Below, in pieces: positions 1 through 11,925 of a stretch of DNA of 64,000 nucleotides; positions within the stretch are counted from its first letter, which is position 1; each line of letters begins with the position of its first letter. The stretch comes from Prorocentrum cordatum (Eukaryota; Sar; Dinophyceae; Prorocentrales; Prorocentraceae), in NCBI GenBank assembly GCA_963575745.1, contig CAUYUJ010015759.1, positions 115,497 to 179,496 on the forward strand, written 5' to 3'. A program made the position numbers and the translations under genes. The notes under the pieces are model-generated. The model did not search any database. It saw only the letters and a program-made list of their open reading frames with translations, and was not told the DNA's origin.

Positions 1-76
1 AGAGGATCAGCAGACAATGACGCGCGGGGAACGAAATCTGCAGTGCCAGCGGGGGCTTGTGTCTTCGGGCGGGGGC

Positions 77-142
77 GCTCTGCACCATCATGTGGCGCAC
101 GCCCTCCTGGTGGACGACGCCAGCAAGGCCGAAGTCGGCTAT
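77..142 (-). CDS. Kinase exon: DFG motif and activation-segment start
   Basis: The exon begins at the ATA of Ile after a TGCCGCAG acceptor and encodes IADFGLAGVVHQEG and then VRHMMVQS. DFG carries the Mg-binding Asp; the rest is the start of the activation segment. The preceding exon ends AAG (Lys) in phase 0, giving the standard KIADFGLA. The 3' limit is uncertain: GC donors at about 76-81 or a GT donor at 85 are possible, after which the expected GTPGY segment is not present, so the remaining C-lobe exons must lie beyond base 1. Confidence 0.82.
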
Positions 143-1085
143 CTGCGGCAGGCGGCGCGACCGACTCCCCGGCGTAGGGGAAGAGAGGGAAGGGAGGAGG
201 GAGAAGGAGGACAGATCAGAGGGGCCTGAGAGGATCAGGGCAGGGCGAACAGGGGAAGTGGAGGGGGAGGCGTTTGAGGCGTGTTGAGTTGACTTGTCTC
301 CTTCTCTCTCTTTCTCTCCCTCTCTGCTCGCCCGCCCGGCATCCGAAATCGACATTGCCCCCAGGACGTCTGCACCGAAGGCGCGTGCAAGATAAAGCGC
401 TCAAATGGGACCAGAACGTGGACCCCGAAACGCTGTAGCCATGCTGGGGATGCCGTGCGACGACAGAAGCGGTTGCGTTCGGCACCCAGGGCCACGGGCA
501 GACGGAGATGGGGCCGAACGAGGGAGCCTGGCGACAGCGCACGCCAGCGCCGGCGCAAGAAGCGGCACAGGGGGCAACACCGCACGCCCCCCGGGCCGGC
601 GGAAGCTCGGCTCCCCGATGGTACTTGGACGGCAGGTCCGTGCGGTGACGACCCGGGCGCCGGTCTCTGACACCGAGTGGATCGTTGAACCTTAAACGAT
701 CGCGGCTGTCCAATAGCGCAAGATCGTCCGATGTCGGCCGATTCTGGGCCTCGGCGGCGTTCAACATTGAACGCCTGCGCCGGGGTCGCCGCTTCCTCCC
801 CCCTCCTCGTCCTGCTTCCTCATCCTTCCTCGCTCATTCTCCTTTCCCCACCCTCCTCGTCCACCCTCCCCCCCTCCGTCCTCCATCCTCGCTCCTCTCC
901 CCTCCTCGCTCATCCCTCCCTCCTCTTCCAGGAGAGCCCGCGCTGGAGCGGAGCGGCGCGCCGGCACGACACGACACCCGCAGTGCTCCCTCGCCCACGC
1001 CCACGATTGCGCCTCCAAGACCGTGCCAACGCCCGCGCATGGGCCTGCAGGCCCCGCACGCTCGGCCGCCTGCGCCTGAGTCTCC
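143..1085. other. Intron sequence, no recognisable feature
   Basis: Mostly GC-rich unique sequence in the intron downstream of the NILLD exon. I see no coding pattern, RNA gene or clear repeat, only CTCC-rich runs toward the right end. Confidence 0.4.
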
Positions 1086-1620
1086 GCCCTCCTCCTCCTC
1101 CTCCTCCTCCTCCTCCTCTTCCTCCTCCTCCTCCTCCTCCTCCTCCTCCGCCAGGAGGAGCATTGCGGAGGCGTCGGCGCAGGAATCCTCCTCTTCTCCC
1201 CCCATCGGCTCTCGATGGTCCATCTTCCTCCTGCTCCACCTCATCGATTATTGATCCTCCATCCTCATCCTCTCCCTTCTCCTCCTCCTCCTCCTCCTCC
1301 TTCTCCTCCTGCCCTTCCTCCACATATTTCACCTCCTCCCCCTTTTCCTCCTCTTCCTCCTCCTCCTCCTCCTCCTCCTCCTCCTCCTCCTCCTCCTCCT
1401 CCTCCTCTTGCTCTTTTTTTGCTCTCCTGCTCCTCCTGCTCCTGCCTGCTGCTCTGCTCTGCTCCTGTTCTGCTCTGCTCCTCTCCTCCTGCTCCTGCTC
1501 CTCCTCCTCCTCCTGCTCCTGCTCCTCTCCTCCTCCACCTCCTCCTCCTCCCTCCTCCTCCTCTTCCTCCTCCTCCTCCCCCTCCTCCTCCTCCTGCTCC
1601 TCCTCCCCCCCTCCTCCGTT
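1086..1620. repeat. (TCC)n-rich trinucleotide tracts
   Basis: Runs of TCC/CTC, some longer than 60 bases, with interspersed CTG-rich variants. Their frames give poly-Ser, poly-Pro and poly-Leu on one strand and poly-Glu, poly-Gly and poly-Arg on the other, so the long open frames here are repeat artefacts. Confidence 0.9.
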
Positions 1621-1637
1621 GCAGCTGTTGACTCAAA

Positions 1638-1765
1638 TCTTCAAATCCCACCAGCCCTCTGGGCGTAGGTGGTCTAGAGCAGATCCTCTTCCACCCCTCC
1701 CTCTTCCCCCTTGGGGAGGGGTTTACCCCTCCCCCTACCCCCTCCCCTGGACCTGGACGGGGGGG
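1638..1765 (+). repeat. Dispersed repeat, CCACCAGCCCT family, copy 1
   Basis: CCACCAGCCCTCTGGGCGTA followed by a GGTGGTCTAG segment, a CTTCCCC...GGGGAGGGG hairpin and TTTACC. Related copies are at 53104-53200 and 53727-53830. Confidence 0.6.
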
Positions 1766-1785
1766 GCCGCGGGTAGTTAGAGCGT

Positions 1786-2345
1786 CCAAGATGGCCCAAG
1801 ACGGCTCCAAGAGCGCCTCAGAGAACCCAAGATGAGCTCCAAGATGGCTCAAGATAGCGCAAGATCGCTCACGATGGCTCCTAAGATGGTTCCAAGAAGC
1901 CCAAAGACGGCCCCAAGATAACTCCAAGTGGCCAAACAGCTCCCCAAGGAGGCCCCGAAGAGGCCAAAATCGTCCCAAAACCTAAGGAAAATCAATGATT
2001 TTTGCTTTCTCGCCTTTTCGCTTCCGATGGCCATCCGAGGCCTGGAGATGGCTCCAAGATGGCCCAAGAGGGCCCCAAGAGAGCCCCAAAAGAGCCCCAA
2101 GACGGCCCCAAGAGCGCCCAAGAGCACTCCAAGAGCGTTCCAAGAGGGGTCCAAGAGGCGATTTTAGGGGCTTCCGAGGGGGGACGCTAATTAAACCCCC
2201 CCTCTTGTTTGATCGACTCCCTCCAAGATGGCCCCAAAAGCGCCCCGAAGGCTCCCCAGAGCGCCTCAAGAGGGTCCCAAGAGGCGCCCAAGATGCCCCA
2301 AGGCGCCCAAAAAGCCCTCCAAGAGGCCCTCAAAAGACCCCCAAG
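1786..2345 (+). repeat. CCAAGANGGC decamer-type repeat
   Basis: Degenerate iterations of about 10-11 bases (CCAAGATGGCC, CCAAGAGCGC, CCCAAGAGG) fill this stretch. They are interrupted near 1975-2035 and 2160-2215 by less repetitive segments that recur in the other copies (about 38810-40090, 54820-55030, 58555-59250). Confidence 0.75.
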
Positions 2346-2351
2346 AAGCTC

Positions 2352-2480
2352 CTTCCCCTCCTCCTCCTCCTCCTCCGATTCTTCCTCCTTCTCCGTCCTC
2401 CTCCTCCTCCTCCTCCTCCTCCTCTTCCCCCTCCTCCTCCTCCTCCTCCGACGACGACGACGACGACGACGACTCCTCTT
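2352..2480. repeat. (TCC)n then (GAC)n trinucleotide repeat
   Basis: Two TCC tracts followed by an uninterrupted GAC run of about 24 bases near 2450-2473. Confidence 0.85.
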
Positions 2481-2839
2481 CCATCCTCCCCCTCTCGGGG
2501 TCTGTGACAGCTTCCCCCGCCCTTTGTTATTCTGCATGCTCCCCGACTTCCCTGATCACCTCAACTCCCCTGAGCATCGTTTCTGGATGGGCTGGTGGGG
2601 ATACGCGAAGCGTCAACAATTTCCCTGACAAAGTGGATACAGCTAGTCCGCGGCCAGACCAAGTTGCAGTCGGCCTGTCCGCCTAGGTCAGGATAAGTGC
2701 ACCAAGTGCACCGACGTTTTCTCATTCAGCTTCCGGTGGCAATGCGAAGCCTCTCAATCGGCACGCCCAGCGGCGTCGCGAGGCTGCGGAGGACTGATGC
2801 GGCAAATGGTGTATCCACCTTACCACGGGGCAGAAGTGG

Positions 2840-3750
2840 TGGACGAGGGCAGATAAGGTGGCGTGCGGGATGTGTGGGGCGCCCAAACCCGCCAGCTTCG
2901 TCCACGCACGCCCGCTCCAGTCAAGAAGGAAAAGGGGACCGTTTCAGCAATCGCGCTGCCATGGCTCACCACCAAGATGGCCAAGATGAAGAAGCAGTTG
3001 GCCACTGCCAGCGCTCAAATCGCCAACCTCACCACTGCGGCGTCGCAGTGTACGGAGGCCAAAGCCATGGAGGCGGGCGATGGCAGCCGCCAGGCGTCCG
3101 CCCCCGACGCTACCGCGATCCAAAAGAAGGCCAGGCTGGAGGATTGATCGCTCGCTCAAGTCCACTGTCGGAATCCAGGAGCCCATGTTCGCTGGTGCCT
3201 GTGACAATCTCACAGCCGAGCGCAAACGTTTGCGGGCCGAACTCGGGTCGAACAAGCCAATGCCCGCGCAGCTGCGGACCATCTCGCTTCAGCTGGCGAA
3301 GTTGCAGCAGTATAAGATCAAGCACGAGGAGTCGCTGGTCGCGGCGCAGGAGAGCCTGGAGGCCGCGAAGCGTGCAGCGTGCTGCGTAGGAGCAGGAGAT
3401 GGCAATCGAGGGGGTCGACCGCTCCATCGCGTCGCTCACCGCGGAGCAGACGCGCCTGGCTGCTTCCATTCCGCGCGCGCCTGGCGATGGCAAGTCGCCC
3501 GAGGAGGACGTCATCGAGGCGCTGGGCATCACTGTGGGCAAGCCCGGGGCGGTGCTCGGCAAGCTCGGCGACGATGGCTCGCTGGCGACGTGGCTGGGTG
3601 CCGCGCTCGAGGAGGCCAGGGCGCCGGAGCAGCGCAAGCGGCAAAAGGCCGCCTCTGTCACCGCGGCCGCCGAGGCCAGGGAAGCTGCTGACGCCAAGCA
3701 GCCAGGCGCGCCGCCTGGCCAGGCAGAAGCAGCCAAAAGCACAACCTGAC
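2840..3750 (+). pseudogene. Element C ORF1-like protein (zinc knuckle plus coiled coil), frameshifted
   Basis: A WWTRADKVACGMCGAPKP segment resembles half of a W-x-C-x2-C (RanBP2-like) zinc knuckle as seen in ORF1 of dinoflagellate LINEs. In successive frames it is followed by Lys/Glu/Gln/Ala-rich helical sequence (MAKMKKQLATASAQIANL; LRTISLQLAKLQQYKIKHEE; then ASLTAEQTRLAAS), which looks like a coiled coil. At least two frame changes (about 3150 and 3390) break it. The role in LINEs is presumed RNA binding and particle formation. Element A carries an analogous ORF1. Confidence 0.55.
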
Positions 3751-4232
3751 CTACCAGATCCAGATCAAGCACCCGAAGAAGGTCTTTCAGACTTCCTCGG
3801 GCCTTTCGGAGCCACTGCCCATGCTGAGGCAGCAGAGGCCGCGATATGAGGCCACGTCCGTAAGATCAACGAGATGATTGGAGGGTCCAAAAGAAGCCAC
3901 GAGTGGAGCAATAAGATGCTGCTGTCGATGTGGATATTGTTTATCTCGTGGCTGCCGTGCCGCGCAAGCACCAGGTCGCTCGGCGCTGTTGATGGCAGCT
4001 TTCGTGTCAACCCGTTGCTGCAACATGGGGCCCACGCGAGGGTCAGCGAGATGCAGCCGCATGGCCACGCGCCTGCTGTGCGCCGCGAAAGCGGGGCTTC
4101 CCTCCTAACTCGGGCTCGAGGCGGGGGGGGGCGGAACCGCGCCCGGCAAGGCTGGGAAGGACAGAGCTCGTCAGGCTCGGTCCGCTCGCAGGCGCCGCCT
4201 TCTGTCGGCCATGGAGGCTCGGCTCGCCCGCG

Positions 4233-5850
4233 TTGACGGGGCTAGAGCAGCTGGAGCTGCCGCGCCGAGCTCGGGCGTGTCCGTCGACTTCGGGCACAAG
4301 TACGTCTCCCGCCCCGGTTGCCCTGCCTGGGCAGAAGAGTGGCCGCTACGCTCGCGACAGAGCTCAGAGAGGGCCAGGCGCCTGTCCTCGCGCTACATTT
4401 GCGCAGAGCGGGCGGCCACTGCGCCGCCCAGGCGAGTCGGCTGGGGAGGGGCCATCTTCGGCGCCTACTACTTGCGAGCAGGTGAAGGGCACGCTGGTCA
4501 GCCCCAACTGCTCCGAGGAGGGCCTGATGCAAACATTCCTCGCGCCATGCATGCCCGCAGTCGTGGTCTTGCAGGAGCACCACGTGCCGTTTTGTCGAAG
4601 CTAGCAGATGCCCAACATCGCGCCTTGGATGCCGGGTAGCGCGGCGCCTGGGCGGCAGCCCAAGCGACAAACAACCAGGATGGCGCCGAGGCTGGCTTGG
4701 CTTTCGTCGCGCAGGGCAACCGTTTGATCGCGGCGCCCCTGTTCTCACCGTTGGACGAGAAGGCGGGCGGCAGGGCTTCGGCAACTCATGTTGATTTTGG
4801 TGTGCCACTCGGTCTCGCCACGATTACGCTATACACGGTCTCGGAGGCGGTCTGGCGCAGCCGCCTGTCAGTACATGTCGCCAGTCTCTGCCAGGTTGGA
4901 CTATTGACTACTATACGATATCTACTAATTTGCTTCCGCGCACTCGCATGGCCATGTTCAGGAGGACATCGAGACATTCCCTCGCATGAAAACTGTGCTT
5001 CAGATGATGGGAAAAGACGTGGTGCTGAAGAGTCCTGTTTCGAAATGGCCTCGCCAAGTCCCTCGCCGGCCCGCCGTCGGTTGTTCCAGGCGCCAAGTGA
5101 GCTGGCATAAGGCGGAAGAGCTCATCGACAATGCGCACGACGACGCCGCGTTAGGCAAGGGACAGGGCGCCGTGTCGGCATAGCTCGAGCTCGAGCCACT
5201 TGGACGTCACCATCTGGTTGATGATGAAGGCGCGGGTGATCGAAGACATGCTGGGCCGATACAGTTTGACGCCGCCACGTTGCGCCGGCAGCCGCCTCAG
5301 CGGCGAGGCGAGGCGTCGATGCTGGATCGGGCCGTCGGCGCTGCTGGATGACGCTGGCAACGTGAGGAGATACAAGGCCGCTACCATCACCAGTGCCGCG
5401 TCGTTGCTGACAGACGCTCGCATGCCCTCGGTCAATGGGCTGGCCGCCAAGGACGTCGGCGAGCTGGCGAAGATTTTCGAGGACATAGCCAGGCAGCCAG
5501 GCCCCTGGTGAACCTTAAACATTGCCGGCGTCGAGGGCACTCAGACCACGACGCGGCCCAGCCCTTCGGCCAGAGCGCGGAGCTCGTCGCCGACGGCGTG
5601 CTCGATGGCATCGGGGGCCGGCCTGCGGAGGCCCAGGCCAGGCAGGCAGCTGCTGCCACCGCCGCGTGGAAAGAATGGGAGGCCTCAGCGTTCAAGAGCG
5701 CGGCTCGCTTCGCACCTCGTCATGCACGGGGCGGGCTTTGCGGGAGGTCTCCGAATCTCGCGCGGTTCCAGGCGCGGAGGCGCAGCCCTGCAAGATGGCC
5801 GGTCGCGCCATGCGACATTGGGGCCGCATCTGGCCCACGCGTGACTTGTC
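4233..5850 (+). pseudogene. Element C endonuclease (EEP) fragment and linker
   Basis: VVVLQEHHV (about 4564-4590) matches the LQE motif of the exonuclease-endonuclease-phosphatase fold used by LINEs to nick target DNA. Downstream, AWKEWEASAFKSAARFA (about 5667-5718) resembles the conserved linker before RT in this LINE group. Several frame changes lie between, and the GDFN and SDH motifs were not located, so this is a broken copy. Confidence 0.5.
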
Positions 5851-6439
5851 CCCGCCAGCTCTACCACCAGATGCAGGATTCTGGGGCGAACTCCCTGAGC
5901 TCGCAGTTGCCGATCTGCCAAAGAGACAAACCTGCTGCAGCTTCCTTGGGGACAGGCATAGGAGAGTTCGATTTCGCACCTGGGTCGCTCACATTTCGTC
6001 AGATGCAGGGCCCGAGGCCGTGGCCAAACAGAAGTGTGGATCCCTGCTCGCGCGGCCCTCCAAGCGCCCAGTGGCCTAGCCCATCAGATTGCAGAAACCG
6101 ACAAGAAGGGCCCAGCCCATCGCGCCATGAAGCTCTACTTCGGGTCTGGGGTCGCGCCCGGAGCCCGCAGCTGTAGAGCGGGCGGGGGGGGGGCGCCCGC
6201 AGACGCGCGCGCTTCGGGGGCGCGGGTGCGCAGCGCTCCTCAAGCGCAGCGCGCGGCGAACTCATTGAATATCGCCTGACTGTTTTTCTATATGATTCAA
6301 CGTTACGAAATGGTATACCTCGCGGCGCTCTGAGAGGAGGCGCGTGTGACAAGGCTTCGTTTAAGGCTTGCTTGAATAACCGTCCGGATCTATGCCCAAG
6401 CCAGGGCTCTCAGAGCTTTCGGCCACCTCTCCTACTCCA

Positions 6440-7015
6440 CCACGACCTCCCACTGTATCCTGACAGGGAGCTCGATGGCCACCTCTATTAGTTGATGGTG
6501 CTGTTGCACAGCAGCCTCACTAGGATGCAGGCGGCACATACCACCTTCACGCATCGCGACCTCATTGATGACATTCGCTTCCATTGGTCGGGGGCGCGGG
6601 GAGCAAAAGGGGTGGCTGGAGAAGATCTGGGCGCGCCGGCCATGCAATGGACAATATCTGATTGTTCAGACCAATCAGAGCGGGCTTGCGACCGGCAGTC
6701 GTCATCTCCAGCGTAGACTCTCTCGTGCCATTGCCCCTCTTGAAATCAAGTGCAAGCGCGCGATGAGCAATCTCGGTCTCGAGATGCATGGTCATTGGGT
6801 GCTTGCGGCACGGGAGAGGGCGCGACTTCGAGAGCTGCAGGCCAAGCGCAAGAAGGCAGGATACCTCCGCTTGGCCACGCCAGAAGCCTCCCAAAACCTC
6901 TGGAGAACGGGGCCCCTCCCAGCTGCCGGCCACGGGGCCGAGGCCTCGGGGGTCTCGGGCGGTGCGACCCGAGAATTTGGAGCGCTTGCTGGCGGCGTGG
7001 CAGGAGCGCGCCCCC
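6440..7015 (+). pseudogene. Element C reverse transcriptase palm and thumb, broken
   Basis: The segment reads GSSMATSI, then VLLHSSLTRMQAAH and DLIDDIRFHW, where IDDI stands at the YxDD catalytic position. It continues to a NLGLEMHGHWVLAARERAR and LWRTGPLPAAGHGAEASGV region typical of the thumb side of these RTs. In-frame stops (for example about 6490) and frame changes break it. Upstream RT motifs (fingers, first catalytic Asp) were not found clearly. Confidence 0.6.
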
Positions 7016-9989
7016 CGCGAATGCTTAACCGTTTTTTAGCCGTGCAGAGAGACGATCGTTTCGATCCGCTGTTCCACGCCGCGATTTCTCTCGTCGTTCG
7101 GTTCGCGTCGTTCGTTCGGGATTCCCGCGAGGGGCCGAGTCGCCCACGCAGAGCGCGGCTTAGCATTCAGAAGCGTTTCCAGCAGAGGACCTCCTGGGCA
7201 GGGGCCAGAGGGCCGATTGCCTCGGTTTGGTTGTCGCCACTGGTGGATGGAATCAAGAATTTTCAGGCCAGCCGCAGTTTGTTTGGCCCATTTCCCCGAC
7301 AAGTTCTTGCTGGAAAAGGGCCATGCGCCATGCCGTTCTTTCGATCAAGGGTGCTGGATTGAGAGGGGCCTTGCGCGCGCAGTGGGTCGCGGGGGCCTGA
7401 ACTCCCACTGGGCTCCACTCGATCCAGGCGGCGTTTCGTTTGCAAGCGCGAGATAGGCACCGAAGGGCACCGGTGGTCTGCATCTGAAGCCACATTAGAC
7501 AGTGAATATGATTGTGTTCATGGTCGCGATTACATGTTTTTAACAATGGGCTTCCGCCCGTGCCGCCTTCGCCCGAGCAAGTGGCAGAGTCTCCGCGCGA
7601 AATGGGCTGGGGGGATTGGCGCGGGGGGCGGTGCGGCGCGCGTGCACTGATAGAGCGGGCCGTGCCAGATCGGTTCCAGGACAAGCCCGATGCGGCTGGT
7701 CAGCTGCCGAGCTCGACTGCCTGGCCGAGCCCTGCTCGGGCCGCTGCCAGGTCGAATCCAGTCTGTGCCACGGCCCCAGCGTTGGGCTGTCACTGGGGCG
7801 CTCCGGGCTGCAGCGCACCCAGCGGAAATAGTAACCGGCCACCTGGATCTCGTCAGGGCACGAAGGTTGGTCGCCCGATTGCGAATCGGCGCGAGCGTTT
7901 CACGCTAGTCTCTGGCGTCAGTTGCGTAGTCTGTGCTCTCCCTCAGAAGTCCCTCACAAGTTCCGCTGGGCAAATGCTCGCCGCCCCGACAGCGTTGCGA
8001 TCGATCGGGCTGAAGATTGTCGCGCTTACGTCGGAAACGGGGCGGGCCGACTACTTCGCCAAACCAGAGCCCCCAGAGCCGCTGGTCGAGGGAAGAGAGC
8101 TACTCAGAGAGCTACTCAGCGGAGGCCCCCCCCCCGCGGGAAGAACGCGCCGCTGGTCGAGGGCGCGCGCCCGCCCATGGGGGGGGAGGAGAAAAAGGAG
8201 GCTGCCGCCGCCGCTGCCGAGTCGGGAGAGGACGGATAATTTCTTGTCCACCGAGAACGCAAGCATGTCATGGTGCGCTTCGAGAGCACGGTTGCACGCC
8301 TGCCCGGCGGCGCACATTCCATGCGTCAGGGGGAGGACCCAGATTGCTGAATGAGTGCAGAGGTCACTCTGAGGTTGCCAGCACGCGCGCGAACGCAGAG
8401 CAGGCCGTCTCTCGCATCACACGCGCATTGCACCCACGTTCAGGTAAGCCCTTGCACGCGTGATGCGCACTTGCATCGGCTTCGGCTCTTGAATTGTCAA
8501 GCGTGTCGGGTGCTAGTGCAAGTGCACGAACAGTGCTCGGCAGCCTGGCCTTCGTGGCTGCTCCACAACTGCTGTCGTCTCCTGCTGGAGAGCGTCCGTG
8601 AATTCGGCCGCGCCTTTCATTGCTCGGGGCCTCCTCCTCCTCCTCATTTTCCTCCTCCCCCTCCTCTCCCTGCTATTCCTTCGCTCTATGCTGTAGGCGC
8701 GGCGTCGAGTGTGGATGGTTTCCATATGCGTCACATCGCACTGACGCGCGCAGACCTGCTGACCGCCGTCAGCACTCTTTTCACCATGGGGTGCCCTAGT
8801 CTGCTGCCTCACCCCACTCAGGTGCTGATGACGGGAACGTTGCAAACGCCAGCGGGCGGCTACCGCCCCATCGGCTTCTTCCCCGCTCTGCATCCCCGCT
8901 CTGCATCGGCCGCAAGCGGTGCGTTAGGACGCCGACAATCAGCGTCAGCATATTGCAGCGGGGTCTGTCTACTCGCCATCGGATGTTGTGTAAAGGTAGG
9001 CAGCTAGGAGTGAACATAGTGTTGGGAGGGGCCAGTGTGCCTGCAAGATTCTTGGGACCTGCGCAAGCTTTACGAAACGATTCGGCTTCCCAAGCGCTTG
9101 GACAGGTGCAAGGCTCTGGAATTCCCAATGCAGACTCCCTGTCTATGCGAGAACACCCACCGAGGGGCTCGATCTGTTTCGATGGGAGGGCGCCCGCACG
9201 GGCCCCAAGTTGCCACCCACGGGGTGGTGGCAGACTGCGGGTTCGCGGCGTCTTCCGTCGGGGTGTGCATGATCTTTTCCATGGACCTCCCCGAGCTCCC
9301 CCAGGTCTCCCTGGATGCAGAAATCGACGATTCTGGGGCTTCGAGTTCTGGAACAGGCGTGTCGGTCTTGGCGGGTCGTCAGAGCTCGGCAAGCACTCGG
9401 GCGTCATGCCCGCAACATCTTTGTGCCTGGCCCCCTGGCGTTGGTGCACTACGGTTCCGGAAAATATGGGCTATCAGATTACGAACTTGTCATTGCACCG
9501 GCCTTGCAGACGTGCTGCAGCGGATTTCTGCGTGGATTCTTTCAATGCAAAACCTCGAAACGGCGAGTGAAAAACGAAGTGAATTTCGCGTGGATTCATT
9601 TTGGTCTTCATTCCTGCCCCCAAAAAACCGCACGAAATTCACCTCGATATCCGGAACGAAAATATCCAGGACAGTCTGGGCCCATTGAATTCTTTTCCGA
9701 ATGAAATCCGCTCTGCGATATTGGCACCATAAAACTTCGGCTGCTGAGGTCTGGGCTCGGGAAAGCAAAGAAACCATCCGCAGGATCCAGATCGGTGACG
9801 TCGCCTTGTATTCTGGAAGGGGGCCATGATCACTCTGCGATCTCGACGATTGGCCCGTCAAGCCAGGGAGCACAGGGACGCCCAGGTCCAGCAGACGCCC
9901 TTCGCCCTAGGTTTCGCCGTCCTCAGGGACGCCTGGCAGGGTTGCTACGATTCTGTACTCTGCGACCTCCGCAGATCTAAATACACATC
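7016..9989 (+). other. Element C interior, unrecognised
   Basis: GC-rich, non-repetitive sequence without recognisable domains in any frame apart from a short TCC run near 8630. It is presumably decayed element body or later insertions; no independent gene can be supported. Confidence 0.35.
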
Positions 9990-10850
9990 GTTCGAGAAAG
10001 GCTCGATCAGGGCCAATGTGTGCGGAACGTTCTGGACCCAAGAACGTGCGTCCCAGTGTGACTACCAGGTGGGTGGAATCAGATGTCCGCTGTGTGTTTG
10101 GTCCCTCGGATTCGGTTTTCCACTGGCTTCGGGTATGCCAAGGGGAAGGGTCGCGGAGCTCAGAGAGGAACTCTGTCACGAGGACGTATTCAGGGCGTCC
10201 GGCATGATCGACCTGGCCTCCTGCTCCATGGGAGACTGGATCTTGTTCACCAAAGGCCTGTGGATGTCCCCATTCTGGAGACTCGCATCCCCGTCCTGGT
10301 CCTGGGGCTGTCTCCGAGGTTCTCTGTGAAGGTCCTCCTGAAATTGGCGATGAGCAACTGTTCTCGGGGGCAACGGAGTTAATGGACGGGTCCTGCCAGA
10401 AGCATGTGATTAATTGATTAAGCAGGGCAGGGTGTGGTCCAGCAACATACGACTCCCAACAAAAGCTCAAGCTTGGTATGCGGTGCCCCCTTTGGGACAG
10501 ATGTCCCCAAACCTCCCAGACCTCGAAACGTGGAGCTCGTACTCGGTCTAGCCTCTGTTCAACGGCCCCAGCTGCAGAGTACTCTGATTGTATCGATGTT
10601 TGTAAATCCTTCAAGCTCGACCGTTCAATAAACTGTCGCACAATCAGCCCTACGCTGGCCTCGTGATCAATGCCATGGGGTCCCATGCTTCTGATTTGAT
10701 AAATATCAAGTCCCACGTGGCCGAGTCCGCGAACCTTTCCCCAGAGGAGCGCTTCCCCAAAGTAGGGAAAGACGAGGCTGACCGCTCAACCAAGCTGGGG
10801 GCCACAAAGCCCTCCCCAGCCATCGAGTGCCGAGCCGGCTAGATTTAGGT
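9990..10850 (+). pseudogene. Element C C-terminal zinc knuckle and RNase H
   Basis: GTFWTQERASQC...RCPLC followed, one frame over, by DSVFHWLRVC forms the C-x2-C...H...C knuckle seen near the end of these ORF2 proteins. It is followed by (T)ELMDGSCQK, the first catalytic block of RNase H (usually TDGS, here MDGS), PQTSQ, and then SHASDLINIKSHVAES and KVGKDEADRSTK, matching the KxH...GNxxAD end of RNase H. Frame changes separate the blocks. RNase H removes RNA from the RNA/DNA hybrid during retrotransposition. Confidence 0.6.
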
Positions 10851-10860
10851 CGGGCATTTC

Positions 10861-11010
10861 CTCCTACAAGCGGATATTGGACGAAAAATAACAAGTATTC
10901 AAAACATGTTCAAGTGCAATCAAGCAATAATCGAAACATCGTCCCCAGACTATTATTTGATCATTGTTGAATCCTTCTTCCTGTAGGGGGACACGCCCGA
11001 CTTCGGGCTA
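10861..11010 (+). repeat. Dispersed repeat (possible LINE 3' tail), copy 1
   Basis: AAGCGGATATTGG, AAAAATAA, CCCCAGACTA and CTGTAGGGGGACACGCCCGA occur in the same order and spacing as in 63695-63840. It directly follows the RNase H end of element C. Confidence 0.5.
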
Positions 11011-11479
11011 GATTGGCAAGCAAAAGTTTCTCGCAACGTGTCCCGTCTTGCTGCCAAGCTCCTCCCGTCTTGGCCTCGGCTAGACCTCAATGACGTGCCA
11101 TTCGTTGCTCCGCCCCACCCCGCCAGGGCCGGGGGCGAAGCCCCAGCTGGAGTGCACGAGTGGAAGCGGCGTCAGACTCTTCCGAAGTGCAGCGGGTGTC
11201 TCCGAGTTCACAGGCAGGGCTCTCAGCCCCCGAGCGTGGGATGTGCGGCAGGCCTGCCTCCTGTTGCTGGTTCTGTGTCTGCTCGGGGCCACTCTCGTCT
11301 CGCTCTGGGGTGGGCTGACGACCAGACCTTCATCATTCGCATGAGTTGCAAACATGTCAGCGCCCTTGGACAATCTAAGGGCTCCTTGGACAATCTAAGG
11401 GCTCCGTGGACGGCCTCTCGCCAAAGCGGCGGAGTACTGGTCCATGGTGAAACGTGGCTGGCGTAAAACACAAAAACAA

Positions 11480-11885
11480 ACAACTTTCTCCCTCACTCCC
11501 ACCCTCCCTCCCTCTCTCCTTCCTCTCTACCTCCCTCTCTCCCTTCTCGTCATCCCTTCTCCTCCATCCTCCTCATCCCTGAACCTTGCTCCCTGCCTCC
11601 TCCTCCTCCTCCTCCTTCACCTCCTCTCTTCCTCCTCACTTCCTACTCGATCATTGCACCTTCCTCCTTTCTGTTTTCTGATACCTGCGCCCCCTCTCAC
11701 TTTCTCCGCCTGCTCCTCGTCCTCCCCCTCGCTGCAACCCGAGCGCTGGCACGCAGCCGCGTGATGCCTTGGCAGACCCGTCCGTGTCCAAGAGAATGTT
11801 GGCCTGCGGGCGCACCGCCCCCGCTTCTCCCCCGCTTCACCCCCGCTTCTCGCTGACGGCTGCGCTGACGGGCACCACGGCCGCA

Positions 11886-11921
<36 letters not shown>

Positions 11922-11925
11922 ACCT
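11480..11925. repeat. CTCC-rich tract and (GA)n run around the NILLD exon
   Basis: Pyrimidine-rich CCCTCC/TCCTCC sequence from 11480 to about 11740 and an uninterrupted GA run near 11888-11920. The pyrimidine tract lies downstream of the NILLD exon in gene orientation. Confidence 0.75.
11768..11803 (-). CDS. Kinase micro-exon: ANILLDTDGSAK
   Basis: This 36-nt, phase-0 exon encodes ANILLDTDGSAK: the metal-binding Asn of the catalytic loop, strands beta-7 and beta-8, and the Lys just before the DFG segment. The acceptor is CCCGCAG|GCC and the donor GCCAAG|GCATCA (GC). It joins seamlessly to AFHRDIKP on one side and to IADFG on the other. It lies between a CTCC-rich tract and a (GA)n run. Confidence 0.88.

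Larger units (their letters stand above)
2697..10850 (+). mobile_element. Element C: decayed LINE-type retroelement, antisense to the kinase gene
   Basis: Scattered pieces of a non-LTR retrotransposon occur in order on the plus strand: a Cys-rich knuckle and coiled-coil ORF1 (2840-3750), an endonuclease fragment with LQEHH (about 4575), RT with the catalytic LIDDI (6561-6575) and its thumb region (6750-7015), a C-terminal zinc knuckle (about 10070-10160) and RNase H (10375-10840). Frames change every few hundred bases and many stops are present, so it cannot encode a working protein. The middle (7015-9990) is not recognisable by eye. It occupies most of the 11.6-kb intron between the DFG and NILLD exons. 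Exact ends and target-site duplications were not found. Confidence 0.72.
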
